DNA from: Eucalyptus grandis
Taxonomy: Eukaryota; Streptophyta; Magnoliopsida; Myrtales; Myrtaceae
Direction: 5' to 3'
DNA: 64,000 bases
Assembly (NCBI RefSeq): GCF_016545825.1
Contig: NC_052612.1
Coordinates: forward strand, 44,685,738-44,749,737
The notes under the pieces were generated by a model. That model worked only from the letters and a program-made list of their open reading frames with translations, was not told the DNA's origin and did no database searches. Both the position numbers and the translations under genes were made by a program. This document shows positions 12,001-22,262 of this stretch, one piece after another (position 1 is the stretch's first letter; every line of letters begins with the position of its first letter).

Positions 12001-14566
12001 TAATGAAAAACTGCGCGAACCTGTTCCACATGTAAGAAAACAAGACAGGTGCAGAAGTTTTACAGAATTTCCTCAAGCTATCAACGAAAAAATAAAAAGA
12101 GAAATGTCACCATGTACCTGTCCAATGCCTCTTCAAAGCTATCAACATTAACGTCAAAATGGTAGTTTGTGTGTCTGAATGATGTAAAGGCATTTCTTCT
12201 ACCCCCGTGCTAATCAGTGTGACAAAAAGTATAAGAGAGTTACTTTCACAAACTTCAGCCATGTCAAAGTGTAATCACGTGAAGGAGTTGCTTTGTGGGT
12301 AAAGAAACCAACATAGAAAACAAGCTACCACGCCACCATATATTCCAATAGGGCATAAAAAGCAAGAAGAAGATGCAGATGCCGTACTCCACATAGAATG
12401 AAAAGAGAGAACTCAAGAAATCTCGTCCATTTAAAATACCAAAGAAAGTTGATGCCAAAGAAAAGTGAACACAAACTCCCGACTCTCATGATCACAATTT
12501 CAGATTCCACACAGGATGCCATAGCAAAATACCTTTTTACCCATTATTCTGAAAGAGATTAACCTATTCCCAAAATTAACAACTTATACATTGCTATTGC
12601 AGCATATAGCAGTTTGTGAGATTGTTGTGTAGGACCACAACCAACTAGTCTAAAAAGTTTAAGCTATTAGATAAAGACGTGCTTTATTATTTACATATTC
12701 TAACACTCCCTCTCACCCTTAGTATGGTTTTTTGGCTTGTGCTAAGTGTGGAAATTTAATTGGGGAGGCAAATGGGACCTGGAAATATTCGAACTAAGGA
12801 CCTCCAGCTCCGATACCATATGAGATTTTTGTGTAGGACCACAACCAACTATTCTAAAAGTTTAAGTTATTAGATGAAGGCATGATTTATCATTTACATA
12901 TCCTAACACAGTTAAATACAGTCTTGATTTGAACTCTGAAAGGGAGAGGGAAACGATGGAAGAATGTACCTTCAGAACCAAAAACAACTAGATAATGCAT
13001 CATCATTATAAGGAGGTAAATCCCTGTATAATGTCATGAAAGCAAAATGAACCATTGGCCTTGATTGTTTCTCGCCTTTGCTCGTTTCCAAGATGCTAAA
13101 ATTGTACACAGGACTCATTGATTTAAGATTTTGGTCTATAGCTTCAGTATCAGAAAGACTTCAGTTTCTTTTTTTAGTCCTCAGGAATCATGCATTCGGG
13201 ATCAGAAAAAGAAACCTAAAAACAACTATTCTGTCATGCTGATTGCTGTAGAAAATTCAAAAGAAACTGGAAGTGGAAAAGGAGGCACGTCAACTATCTA
13301 CCCAGCATCTCAGTCATGAACATGATAAGCCAGATGCTTCATGGAAAAAATGGAAGCAGTTAGTAGTTACCTCTGCAATGAATTTGGAATAACTATCCTC
13401 CACTGGATACTTTTCACTAGCATAAAACAGCATGTGCTCTGCAACAACATATAAAAACTAAGAAGGCAGGACTCAAATACATATGATAGAAAAAAAGGGC
13501 ACTTTTTGAGGTGAAAAAAAGGGCACTTTTTGAGGTGAAAAAACACGTGTTATGCAGTTTGGGCCCCTAGAACCCAAAAAGAGCGAAGAAACTCCAAGCA
13601 GCCAGCTTATTAGTTTACGCGACCAGGAAATAATTACAGCTGATTGATCAATGACAAAGGTATTATAAGTCGATCAGGTGGTTCAAAATTCGTTACTGAA
13701 GATGTCACTTTCAGATGAAGAAGGTTTTATACCCGAAGAACTAGTGTTGTAAAATCAGGATGAGAAGATGAGCTTTAGAAACAAAAGGTAACTACACATC
13801 TCGGTTCGTTTTTCTTTCGATGGTGCTTCATGCTGTGATTCGAGAATCCAAGGTGTGAGATGTAGAAACATGGTTTTGCAATAAAACAATCAGCACCAAT
13901 TTGAACTTGACACCAATACGATGTTTGGGGAACCACCTACATTTGTTACAGGCCTTGTTTCTTTCTAGCAGATTTGTCGCTAATACATCCGTGAGCAGTG
14001 AATTTCCCTGTGAATAAATAAATGATCCTCTTCACCTTCAACATAAGAATTCTGGTCTAGATGATATGAAGACCACCGATGATCCCCACCCCCCCACACA
14101 CACAGACACAGACAGATCGACAAAGATGCAAACAATACTCGCTTCACAGAGATTGTAGTTTCTACACAAGCTTTCAATAAATAAATAAACGAAAACACGA
14201 ACTATTACCGAGAAAATGAGCAAGGCCGTCGAGGCCTTCGGGGTTGCAGAAGGCGCCGACGCCGACATCCATAGAGGCAGCACACTGCACCATCCAAATA
14301 CAACAAATACCACATCCATTAAGTCGAGTCAAAAAGCATCGTTTCCTCGCAGGACGAGCCGACAGACGAACGACAGATCAACCACTACAAAAAAATATAA
14401 GAATTCTAAACAGAATGAGCGGGACTGATGGGAGAGGACGCACCTTATCGGTGTCGGGGTCGCTGATGAGGAGGACCTCGAGAGCGTTCTCGAGGACGAT
14501 CCTCCGGTACTCCCTCTTGTCCGACCTCGGCTTCACTACCTCCACCTCCTCCCTCCCCACCGCCAT
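33..14566 (-). CDS. Insulin-degrading-enzyme-like zinc metalloprotease (M16), copy A, 3' end outside the window
   Basis: A peptidase M16A (insulysin) enzyme, which degrades peptides; the Arabidopsis homologue PXM16 (AT2G41790) is peroxisomal. Exons in order of translation: 14444-14566, 14209-14284, 13371-13438, 12118-12209, 11947-12020, 11782-11825, 10692-10743, 10409-10531, 10133-10245, 9835-9997, 7850-7942, 7048-7133, 5225-5311, 4356-4459, 3217-3319, 2634-2729, 2371-2560, 2103-2164, 1787-1891, 1479-1680, 1179-1387, 319-443, 188-239, 33-119. All 24 join in frame (843 codons) with GT-AG introns. Zinc site HFLEH is H64/E67/H68, split by intron 2, with E145 as third ligand 77 residues on, the same spacing as in human IDE. 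R783 and Y790 (LRSVEQLGY) match the substrate-binding Arg/Tyr of the C-terminal half. The last two exons lie beyond base 1. Several conserved residues differ from copy B (R93 R94, R101, H143, exon 11), so it may be diverging or decaying. Confidence 0.9.
5617..6578. mobile_element. Non-autonomous MULE with a GC-rich core, in IDE copy A intron 12
   Basis: Copy B has no counterpart here: its intron passes from sequence like 5600 straight to sequence like 6585. The ends begin GGGACACTTAGGTG and finish CACTTAAGTGTCC plus a few tens of bases. Subterminal stretches match those of the larger element at 19927-28019: 'CGGAGAGCTAACTCA' on the left and 'AGATTTTCTCGCC' then 'CCGATTTTAGCACTTAA' on the right. 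It is therefore a deletion/replacement derivative of that family. Between AT-rich arms lies a GC-rich core (about 5850-6300) of degenerate GGCGAGGG/CCCTCGCC motifs without a credible gene. Exact ends and target duplication are unresolved. Confidence 0.75.
9160..9230. repeat. Purine microsatellite (GAGA / GGGA / GGCA)
   Basis: A run of GA repeats passes into GGGA and then GGCA units inside IDE copy A intron 10. The corresponding place in copy B (about 40195) has only a short GA run, so the tract expanded in copy A or shrank in B. Confidence 0.9.
12615..12908 (-). mobile_element. TRIM retrotransposon in IDE copy A intron 3
   Basis: Two direct terminal repeats of about 90 bp (12615-12705 and 12819-12908) flank an internal region of about 110 bp with no coding capacity. 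On the minus strand the LTR starts TGTTAG. Right after the 5' LTR is TGGTATCGGAGC (12807-12818), close to the primer-binding site for initiator tRNA-Met used by plant LTR elements. A purine run (GAGAGGGAG) precedes the 3' LTR. The 5-bp duplication CAGTT lies at 12610-12614 and 12909-12913. Copy B has the uninterrupted site near 43830. This is a terminal-repeat retrotransposon in miniature, which needs proteins from other elements to move. Confidence 0.88.
13490..13540. repeat. Two-unit tandem repeat of about 24 bp in IDE copy A intron 2
   Basis: The unit containing GGGCACTTTTTGAGGTG occurs twice in direct succession. Copy B near 44445 has only one related unit (CACCTTTTGAGGC). A small local duplication with no evident function. 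Confidence 0.7.
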
Positions 14567-14850
14567 TTCCCCCTCGCCGGTCGCGAAGTGGAAACCTCCT
14601 TCGGCGAGAGAAGAGAGCTACCGCTCGCGATTCGACGTGGCGGCACGAAGCGTTCGGTGGAATCCGCGAGAGAGAGACAAGACACTCCAAGTCAAAGTCC
14701 AAGACGCCGGGTCAGCAATGCATCGGCCCTCGGCGTCGCTGGTCAGCGTGGGCGACGCGAGGGAGGCACGCGTGCAGGGCCCCGCTCTTCCTTCCCGCGA
14801 AAGTTACAGGGTCGCTGCGCATTTAAAATATTACTTTCGATAAGAGGAAG
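14567..14850 (-). promoter_or_regulatory. 5' leader and proximal promoter of IDE copy A
   Basis: A GC-rich stretch directly upstream of the ATG. It shares blocks with the region upstream of copy B (45471-45745) and with the relic at 47635-47850, notably around GGAAACCTCC. No clear TATA box was found. The plus-strand open frame here is the antisense of exon 1 and its leader. Confidence 0.5.
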
Positions 14851-15490
14851 GAAATCTTGGAAAATGCACTCTTCACAGGGACTTCCTTAATCGAATTGAA
14901 AAATAAATGCTGAAAAATTTAAGTATTGAATATTAAGCCGCGAAATATTTAAATTACTGAAAATGAAAATAGAAAGTCACCCAATAATGCATGAGAATAA
15001 ATTCTATTATTTTCATTCTAAACACGGGATGCTGAATACTAATCGAGTAAATGTCTCGGCAATCTCATTGATAAGACTTTACTTTGCATTATATTGTTTT
15101 TAACACTTGACCAATTAAGCAAGTCATTCCTACCTACCCCATTAAGTAATTTTTGTCTCAAGCTAATGAATTAAGTTGTATGCGTTTATTGGCTACAATG
15201 ATGTAATCGAACATTACCATTTAAAATGAGTCATATTCTATTCATATACGTATGCATGTGCATGTGCATCTCGCATTTGATTGATCTATTACAACAGATA
15301 TTATTACTAAGATCTATTCATCATTTTTATTTATATTTTACTTGTTTGGACGATAAGGAAGGGAGGGGGGGATTTGAAAGGAGTTGAAGGGATAGTGTGT
15401 TAGCATGTTGTTTGGATACTAACAAAGGAGAAAAATGGAAAATACATTATTACAACTTAAATGTTCTTTTTGATAATCAAAACTTAAGTT
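14850..15490. other. AT-rich intergenic spacer, no gene seen
   Basis: No ORF with recognisable protein features and no RNA gene seen. Short purine runs and alternating CATGTG steps are present. Confidence 0.6.
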
Positions 15491-16197
15491 ATGGGTGCGT
15501 TTGTTAGAAAGAAAATTTCATTATGAAAGAAAATATTTTCGACCGATCATTTTTCAAGGAAAATTTTGGGAAAATTTCAGGAAAATTTCATTATGAAAGA
15601 ATTTTTAAACAATTTTTTTATTATTTTTCTTTCCTTATCTCTCTCCATCTTCCTCTGTCGATTGCCAGTCCTTGATGATGGCCAATGAGCTTAAGTCTTG
15701 TAAGATCTAGTGAGGTGGAGGCTCACCAGCCCGTACCTATGGCTCAAACCTATTGAGATTTGGCAAGGTCAAGCCCCGTCGGGCCGTGCCTATGATTAGT
15801 CATCGACCGTCGTCGAGGCTAGTGACCGACAGAGAGAGAAGGAAAAAGAAAAGAAAAAATGAAAAAAAAAACGAAAAAAGAAGAAACAATAATATAAAAA
15901 ATTCTCATTTGAGACTGTTCTTTTGAGTGTGAGTCTTTGAAGCCGATTCTTTGTATTTTTTGACCTCCCCTTTATATTACATACTTATTTACCAAAAAAA
16001 AATATAAAAAATTCAAGATGAGCAATTCCGAAAGTGTTTTTACTTTTTTAGATTAATGAATTCGCTTTCTAAGCATGAATATTTTTGTTGACTTGAAAGT
16101 ATTTTCAATTGACTAGTTAGTTTCGATGAACCAAACAAGTAAAAGTCCGAAAAATCAATTTTGGAAAGACAATTTCACTCAAACAAACACATCCGAC
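15490..16197. mobile_element. Possible non-autonomous hAT-like element
   Basis: The left end reads GGGTGCGTTTGTTAG and the right end, read inverted, GGATGTGTTTGTTTG, followed on both sides by related AAATTTC/GAAATTG sequence. The interior has a moderately GC-rich block (about 15655-15830) between AT-rich arms. No clean 8-bp duplication was found, so class and limits are tentative. Confidence 0.4.
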
Positions 16198-16644
16198 AAC
16201 AAGGGTGTAAGATAAACCATTTTAACTTTGATACTTACATTCGATATTTGATAACCTCCTCGCCACATGAACAAGTCCCGACCGACAGCCAATGTCCTAA
16301 TATTTTATTACTTATTAGAAGCAAGGCAATTTCTATAAGCTACCGCATTGGTGGGCATCTATAATCTTGATGTGAGGTAATGAAGATTGAATCAAAAGAA
16401 AGACGAGCACATCGTTACCTTCGATTGCTTCTAATGAGTGCACAAATACGATCATTGAAACTTAAAATGTGAATATCACATATATTTGTTATCTTATCAA
16501 AAGAAGACTTCATTGAAGGAATATAAATTTTATCATCACGTTCGGCTCGGTCCTCTCAATCTAGTTGAAAACCTCAATAGCAATTGCCAACGTTCGAAAA
16601 AAAAATGAAGTGAAAAAATTGAAAGGGTTGGCCAGGACATTAAG

Positions 16645-17485
16645 GTCCCGTTTGATAATAGACTAATTCTTGACTATTTGTGTTTTCCTAGGGTTTGCAT
16701 GGTGATGTTTCTATTTCTTTGTTTTTTTTTTTTTTCTTCTTTTGTTCTCCAAAATAGAAAAATAACATAAATCTATTTTGTAATATCAATTAATTTTTCT
16801 ATTCCTCGGAGTAGAAAAGTGATTAAGGAATAGATTTAGAACAAAAATAAAAAGTAAGATATATATATAGTGTGTTTGTTAACTTGTCTAATAGTAATTG
16901 ATTCTTTTCATTTGTTTACGAGAACAAAAAAAGAACATAAATTTGTTTGGCAATTTTTTTGTTGTTATGAATAGATTTGAAAATCAAGAAGTTAAAAAAA
17001 AAAAAAGTTCCTTGTTTGTTCTCCAGAATAATTCTAAAATCAAGCTTAACCTATTTTTCTTTTTCCTTTTATTCTTTTCTCGCCTTTTCTCTCTTCTTCT
17101 TCCTCCCAACTCGTCATTGGCCACTACCGACCATCGCCGCTATTGCTGGTGGTCACTGACAACCAACTAAGCAAAGTCGGAAGGCTTGTCTAGCCACTGC
17201 AAGCCTCGGTCTTGCCAAATCCGGGTGAGGCTAAGCCTCGAGGAAGAAAGAAAAGACAAAAAGAAAAAGGAAAAATTAAGAAAAACATAATAAAAGTACT
17301 AAAAAACAAAAGAAAAAAAAAAAGAGTTCTACTAAATGCATTTCGATTTTGTGAATAAAAATTTTGATCCGTTATCAAATACTTTCAAATGTTCAAAAAT
17401 TGTTCCGAAAACAGAGTAAAAAAAGAATCATCTCTAAGCAAAAATTATTTCCAGTAATAAACTAGTCACCAAACACACCATTATT
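16645..17485. mobile_element. Possible nested hAT-like low-GC elements
   Basis: GGTCCCGTTTGATAATAG at the left and, inverted, GGTGTGTTTGGTGACTAG at the right form an imperfect terminal inverted repeat. A second similar end (GTGTGTTTGTTAAC near 16870) lies inside, suggesting nesting. A GC-richer block at 17100-17240 sits between AT-rich arms. No coding region is supported. Confidence 0.35.
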
Positions 17486-18296
17486 GTTCCCGAAAACAAT
17501 TTCTAAAATTAAGTCTTTTTTTCTTTTCTTTTTCTTCCTCTTCTAATCAGTCCATGGAGACTCGCCACCGCCATTGGTCACTGACTAGATGATGAGAAAG
17601 AAGAGAGGAAAAAAAGAAAAGAAACTAGAAAAATCTTTTTAAAAAAAAAGTATTACAATATTAAAAAATTCTATAACACAAAAAAAAAATATACGGGTCA
17701 CATCAAATGCATTCTTTTTCTTTTTCTTTTTTGAGAATGAAAATTTTGAATAGTTAAGAAATGCATTGTTTTAATCAAAAATTGTCTCAAGGAATAAAAA
17801 TAAAAATAAAAACTATTTCTTAAAAAAATATTTCCCAAAATAGAAATGTTATGTTACCCAACTCACCCTTATTCTCCCAAAAAAAAAAAAAAAAAAAAAA
17901 AAGAGATCCATTTGTTGACATCAACTAATTATTTTATTCTTTGGAACAAATCAATAGCAATTTAGAACGGAAATAAGAAGTAGAAAAAAGTTACTTTTTT
18001 GTCTCAAGAAACAATTTCTGAAACAAGACTTTTTTTTTTCTTTTCTTTTTCTTCTTCCTCCTCTAGTCAATCATCAAGCTCTGCAATGGCCAGTGACTAG
18101 CCAAAGACAAAATCTAGTGACCTCCCCAAAGCCTCACCAAGGGTTGGTTAGTGAGACTCAACCTCAGCCAACCACGGCGATATTGTCTTCGCCCAACTAC
18201 AGTGAAGCCAACCTCGTTGAAGGTTGGCAAGGTTTCCATAAGGCCGACAAGGTTGCCAGCTCTTGTCTTTGGCAAGTCATTGGCCATAACCAAGGC
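17485..18296. repeat. Degenerate transposon arms and GC-richer core, later target of two hAT insertions
   Basis: Polypurine and polypyrimidine arms resembling the previous element occur at 17500-17900 and again at 17940-18060, with a CCAACC/GGTTGGC-rich block at 18110-18300. The same block resumes after the hAT insertions at 19801. No gene is supported. Confidence 0.4.
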
Positions 18297-18304
18297 CCGG
18301 CAAC

Positions 18305-19334
18305 TAGGGGTGTCAAGAACCGAACCGAAAACCGAACCGAACCGAACCGAAAAATTCGGTTTTTTCGGTTTGGTTCTCATTAAAAACCAATATTTTTTTA
18401 TTGGTTCGGTTTTTATCGGTTAACCGAACCGAACCGAACCACAAACCGATAAAAATCAAATTATTAAAAATTCGGTTCTTTTTCTGAGCCCAAATCAGCG
18501 AAAGTTGCATGGAGATGTCGTCTTTTGCTCCTCTGAACATGGGGAAGGAGACTAGTTGCAGAGAGCCGGTCCATTTCGGCAGAGACTCGTTTGCTCTGTT
18601 TTTCGATCGTGAAACAGAGCAACGCGAGAGAGGGAGAATGTGATGCTAGGGACCAGAGCTGATGAGAGCAAGTAGAGCAAGTAGATCTCTGTGATCTGGC
18701 AATTGAATTATCTGAAAAAAGCAGAGAGTTGGAGAGAGAATATTTGCTTTGCAATATTGCTTCTGGGTCCAGCAAAGCGGAAGGGAAAAAGAAGGAAGAC
18801 TCTGTCAGTGAACCGCTCGCTCAAAGGTCACTCCTCTTCATCCGCCGAGTTCCAAAAAGTTTCTTCACCACCAATCAACGCCAGAATCCACTGATCACCA
18901 TCTCTGACTACCAACTTTCATCGTCGCATCCCATAATTGAACACCGCGAGATCGGCCATAACAGGATGGGGGAAAACAGAGCATTAGTTTTTAGAGTTAC
19001 AGAGAGTTCATTGAAAGATCTTTCTCATCGATTGCTCTCATTCTCATGTTTTCTATGTCAATTCAATCACCGTAGCCGCCATCGTCTTGATGCATTGCAG
19101 AGAGACCCACCAAAAAAAACGACATGGAAAAGAAGGGCCTGATCACGAATCCAATAGCTGAGCAAAATAAGACAAGTACTTATCGATGAAGATGGACGGA
19201 CGAACTCTCAGAGAAAAATGGAAGCTTTTTGGCTGCTGCTGCCCTCAAACGAAGACGAAAAAAAGAAAAAAAAAAAGAAAAGAAAAAAAACCAAAAACCG
19301 AAAACCGAACCGTACTGAATCGTTGACACCCCTA
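18305..19334. mobile_element. Non-autonomous hAT element 1
   Basis: The termini are inverted repeats starting TAGGGGTGTCAA (left) and ending TTGACACCCCTA (right), continuing into CGAACCGAAAACCG-type repeats. The 8-bp flanks are CCGGCAAC (18297-18304) and CCGACAAC (19335-19342), one mismatch apart, as expected for a hAT target duplication. Length 1030 bp. The interior encodes no transposase; short ORFs at 18464-19142 on both strands have no recognisable domain. Confidence 0.85.
18315..18450. repeat. CCGAA/TTCGG palindromic repeat array inside hAT element 1
   Basis: Repeated CCGAAC units are followed by their inverse (TTCGGTTTTTTCGGTTTGG), then a second inverted pair around 18390-18440. The stretch can fold into a long hairpin and repeats near the right end at 19290-19310. 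It probably holds transposase-binding subterminal repeats (inference). Confidence 0.75.
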
Positions 19335-19342
19335 CCGACAAC

Positions 19343-19792
19343 TAGGGATAAGCATAGTTCTAGGATAGAACTTGGAACATGATAACTTGACCGATAATAT
19401 TTTATGCCGTTTAATAATAAGTGTATATCTAAAAGTACTAATCTTAACTTCCACTTTATAACTAAGACTTTTATTTTATTAATATTTAGTTTTAATTTTA
19501 TGAATGAGACTTTTATTTTATTAATATTTTATATTTTTCGTGTCTAAATATAACTTATGATCAATGAATTATAACAACAAGTTGTGGTCATCAAAGGGCA
19601 ATCATTCAATTAATAATTAGGTGGAACTTAAGTAGACTATGAAACCGATCCTGGAACCTCTAATGGGGTAGGTTTCAAAATATAGGATATGCAGGGTAAA
19701 TTCTATGTTCCAAAAATAAAAAATCCTATTCCAACAAGTAGATTTTAGGTTCTAGGTAGAATCTATACGGAGTCTAGAACCACTCACCCCTA
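19343..19792. mobile_element. Non-autonomous hAT element 2, abutting element 1
   Basis: A 450-bp element with imperfect inverted ends: TAGGGATAAGCATAGTTCTAG on the left is TAGGGATAAG followed by a GTTCTAG block, matched by the inverted right end TAGGGGTGAGTGGTTCTAG. Flanks are CCGACAAC (19335-19342) and CCGACGAC (19793-19800), 8 bp with one mismatch. The interior is AT-rich and non-coding. It shares its left flank with the right flank of hAT element 1. Confidence 0.8.
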
Positions 19793-20226
19793 CCGACGAC
19801 TAGCTAGTAGAGGAAGAAAAAGAGAATGAAAGAAAAAAAATCCCAAAAAATTATTACAAATTAAGGTTAATATCCTGGAAAAACCTCAAACCAGTACACA
19901 TGTGACAAATTTATCACAAACTAATCTTTTGGCAAAAGATAGCTTCAAGTGTCAAAAGTTAGCACAAAATGACACTTTAAGTGCCAAAAGTTACAAAAGT
20001 GATAAGTGCCACAATTTTAGAAAAGTGAGACATCTGAGTGCTACCTCCAGCGAAGCCAGCCGAAAATCATACATGGCAATTAAATATTAACATCGTTCGC
20101 CTACGTGGCTCGCCGGAGAGCTAACTCAGTTATAATTCACCCAAAATGACGTCATTTCTATAGTTGGCCAAAATAGAGCCTTTAAATCGGCCAAAACGAT
20201 GTCATCTCCCCAATTGCCCTAAATCT

Positions 20227-20237
20227 AAAACCCTAAA
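20227..20237 (+). promoter_or_regulatory. Telo-box-like motif upstream of the GRF gene
   Basis: AAAACCCTAAAT lies about 90 bp before the GRF ATG, with further CCCTAA copies at 20214-20285. AAACCCTAA (telo-box) is a known plant promoter or 5'-UTR element. Function here is inferred from motif and place only. Confidence 0.4.
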
Positions 20238-20317
20238 TCGGGCAAAATCCCATTGAAAACGTTGGAGCCCTAATCCCGAACCCTAATTCAATTTGCCCCA
20301 AATTCTACAATCGAATA

Positions 20318-20749
20318 TTGGAAATGGAGAGCAGAACTTTCAACAGCGGCCCAAATTCCTCTCGCCGAAGCGAAGGACAAGGCGAGCGTTTCTGTTTTTG
20401 TGAATTACCAAGTCCAAGAAGAACATCATGGACTCGAATGAATCCCGGGAGAAGATTCTATGGATGTGCCCAATACAGAGAATGGTTGAAGTGCAAATAT
20501 TTCAAATGGATCGATGCGAAATTCTCTCATCGAGCCACAAAGGTGATATTAGACCTACTTGATGGATGTCATCAACCTCCATTTACGCTTGTAGACGACT
20601 TGGACAATGTTGACTCAATGCAAGCTCAAGCATCTTCTGCTAATCATTTGAAAAATAAAGCTTCAAGAATGGAAATTGAACAAAAGTGTTACCAAGTGTT
20701 TATTGTGTTACTATTTTTTTTATTTATCCTACTTTATGATGAAATATAA
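20318..20749 (+). CDS. GRF-type zinc-finger protein with C-terminal membrane segment, inside the MULE
   Basis: 143 aa, single exon. Residues about 24-67 form a GRF-type zinc finger: a CFC pair, the NPGRRFYGC motif that names the family, then LKCKYFKWID, giving spaced Cys ligands. A short linker (about 85-120) precedes a hydrophobic C-terminal segment (VFIVLLFFLFILLY) that probably spans a membrane. Plant proteins of the At4g04775-like type share a GRF finger, coiled coil and terminal membrane segment; here the coiled coil is short. The gene sits just inside the left MULE end and converges on the transposase. Its role is unknown; an accessory role like that proposed for mudrB is inference. The start chosen is the first ATG of the frame; MES at the second ATG is equally possible. 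Confidence 0.65.
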   Translation: MEMESRTFNSGPNSSRRSEGQGERFCFCELPSPRRTSWTRMNPGRRFYGCAQYREWLKCKYFKWIDAKFSHRATKVILDLLDGCHQPPFTLVDDLDNVDSMQAQASSANHLKNKASRMEIEQKCYQVFIVLLFFLFILLYDEI

Positions 20750-21359
20750 AGTACTGGAAGATGAGAAGAAGTTTCTCCAACTGCCATAGTCGTAAATGAG
20801 TGGACAAATGTACTTATTTTGAATGGAATGTAACTTTTTTTTTTTTTGAAAGATACAAGATCGTTGTGGCTTTTTTTTTGGTGTTGTCATATGTATTATG
20901 TGTTACTTTTTGTACTTGTGGGGAGGTCAAGGAAATGAAATGAATGGATGAATGAGATATTGTTTGTATTATGTTTTTGCTTATCCTTGAATATAAATCG
21001 GTGATGATGGAATGTATATTAGGTCAATGTGTTGTGGTGACTTATTCACTTGAATTGAATATAAATCAACAGCAAATATTGAATTAAATGAAGTTGCCAT
21101 AAATTGAACCGTATATATAAACCAGCAACTTCTTTAGTTTACTGCAAACTAGCATATACATAGGATAGACACAGGTGATTACTCGAGTGTTATAAGTTGT
21201 ATCTAGTGATTACTTAAATGTGCCGGTCATGATAAAAAAAATCATTTAAGTGTCAAGTTATTATTAAAAGTGATTACTTAAGTGTTACTTATAATTAAAA
21301 GTGAACAGTAAATGCCAAATTTTTGGAATATGATCAATTAAGTACCAATTTTTTTTTTT

Positions 21360-21780
21360 TTTATGTTTCCTCTATAAATTGCACCAGCCATCAATTACTA
21401 CTAGCCACCACCTCCGCCTACCACTGGCCATCATCGGCCTCCAGCCATTACCACCAACCACACTAAGCATCCCAAGCACCCACTTGAGCTAGCCACCACC
21501 ACTAGCAACACCAACATCCCAACTACCACACCAGCACGTAGCAATCACCATAGACCCATTATTAGCAGTCATTGTTGGTGGTGGGTGATGGGTCTGTTGC
21601 AAAAAGGACTCGTGTAAGCTAAGTTATACATACTACGCACTTGCACCAGTACTAGCTCCAACAAGAGCCCCCAACCCAACCCCCACAATTGACCCACCAC
21701 TACTAGGCTTCACTAGTCGTCCCCACCGGTCACACAAGCACCCCAGTCACCACCACAGATCCACTATCAAAAGCAGTAAG
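21360..21780. repeat. CCA/CCACCA-rich low-complexity block inside the MULE
   Basis: Degenerate CCACCA, CCAGCC and AGCCACC motifs run for about 400 bp without a long frame on either strand. It lies between the 3' ends of the two MULE genes. Confidence 0.55.
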
Positions 21781-21914
21781 TAAAAGTAAAAAAAAAAATC
21801 AAAAAAAATGAAAAAGGCAAAAATGACAAGTAACAAGATTGTTCCATTGATATTGAAATTAAGTCTCACAAACTCAATGACAAATTATTTAAAAAAAAAA
21901 GAAAAACATCAACA

Positions 21915-22262
21915 GTAAAACAATTGACTCCTCAACCCCACGAACTATATCACATCCTATTTCATCAATTAATATGCACAATGATTTCTGTTCGTACTCT
22001 TTTTTATGGATCTTTCACTTGACTTATAATCCTTACACTTTTTTCTAACTGGACGTAAGACTTCTTTTTCAACTATCTTAGGATGCGTGTAAAACAATTG
22101 ACTCCTCAGCCCCATAAACCATATCCCATCCTACTTTATTAATTAATATGCACAATGATTTATGTTTGTACTCTTTTTTATGGACCTTTCACTTGATCTA
22201 TAATCCTTACATTTTTTCTAAATGGACGTAAGACTTATTTTTCAACTGTCTCGAGATGCGTT
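21915..22262. repeat. 174-bp tandem duplication at the 3' end of the MULE transposase gene
   Basis: Unit 1 (21915-22088) and unit 2 (22089-22262) both begin GTAAAACAATTGACTCCTCA and end ATGCGT, with few differences. Unit 2 overlaps the C-terminal end of the transposase reading frame; unit 1 lies downstream of it. Confidence 0.85.

Noticed and set aside
12827..12908. Cassandra-type TRIM carrying a 5S rRNA promoter
   Set aside because: The LTRs show no 5S rRNA internal control sequence, only the generic TRIM layout.
14244..14843. 199-codon open frame on the plus strand
   Set aside because: It is antisense to IDE exons 1-2 and the GC-rich leader. The minus-strand exons have clear family motifs and splice sites.
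18464..19142. A captured host gene inside hAT element 1
   Set aside because: Frames are short and on both strands, with no recognisable motif or splice structure. A database search would be needed to claim capture.
20214..20285. Interstitial telomere repeat
   Set aside because: CCCTAA/CCCTAAA copies are scattered and spaced irregularly, not a tandem array. A promoter telo-box is the better reading.
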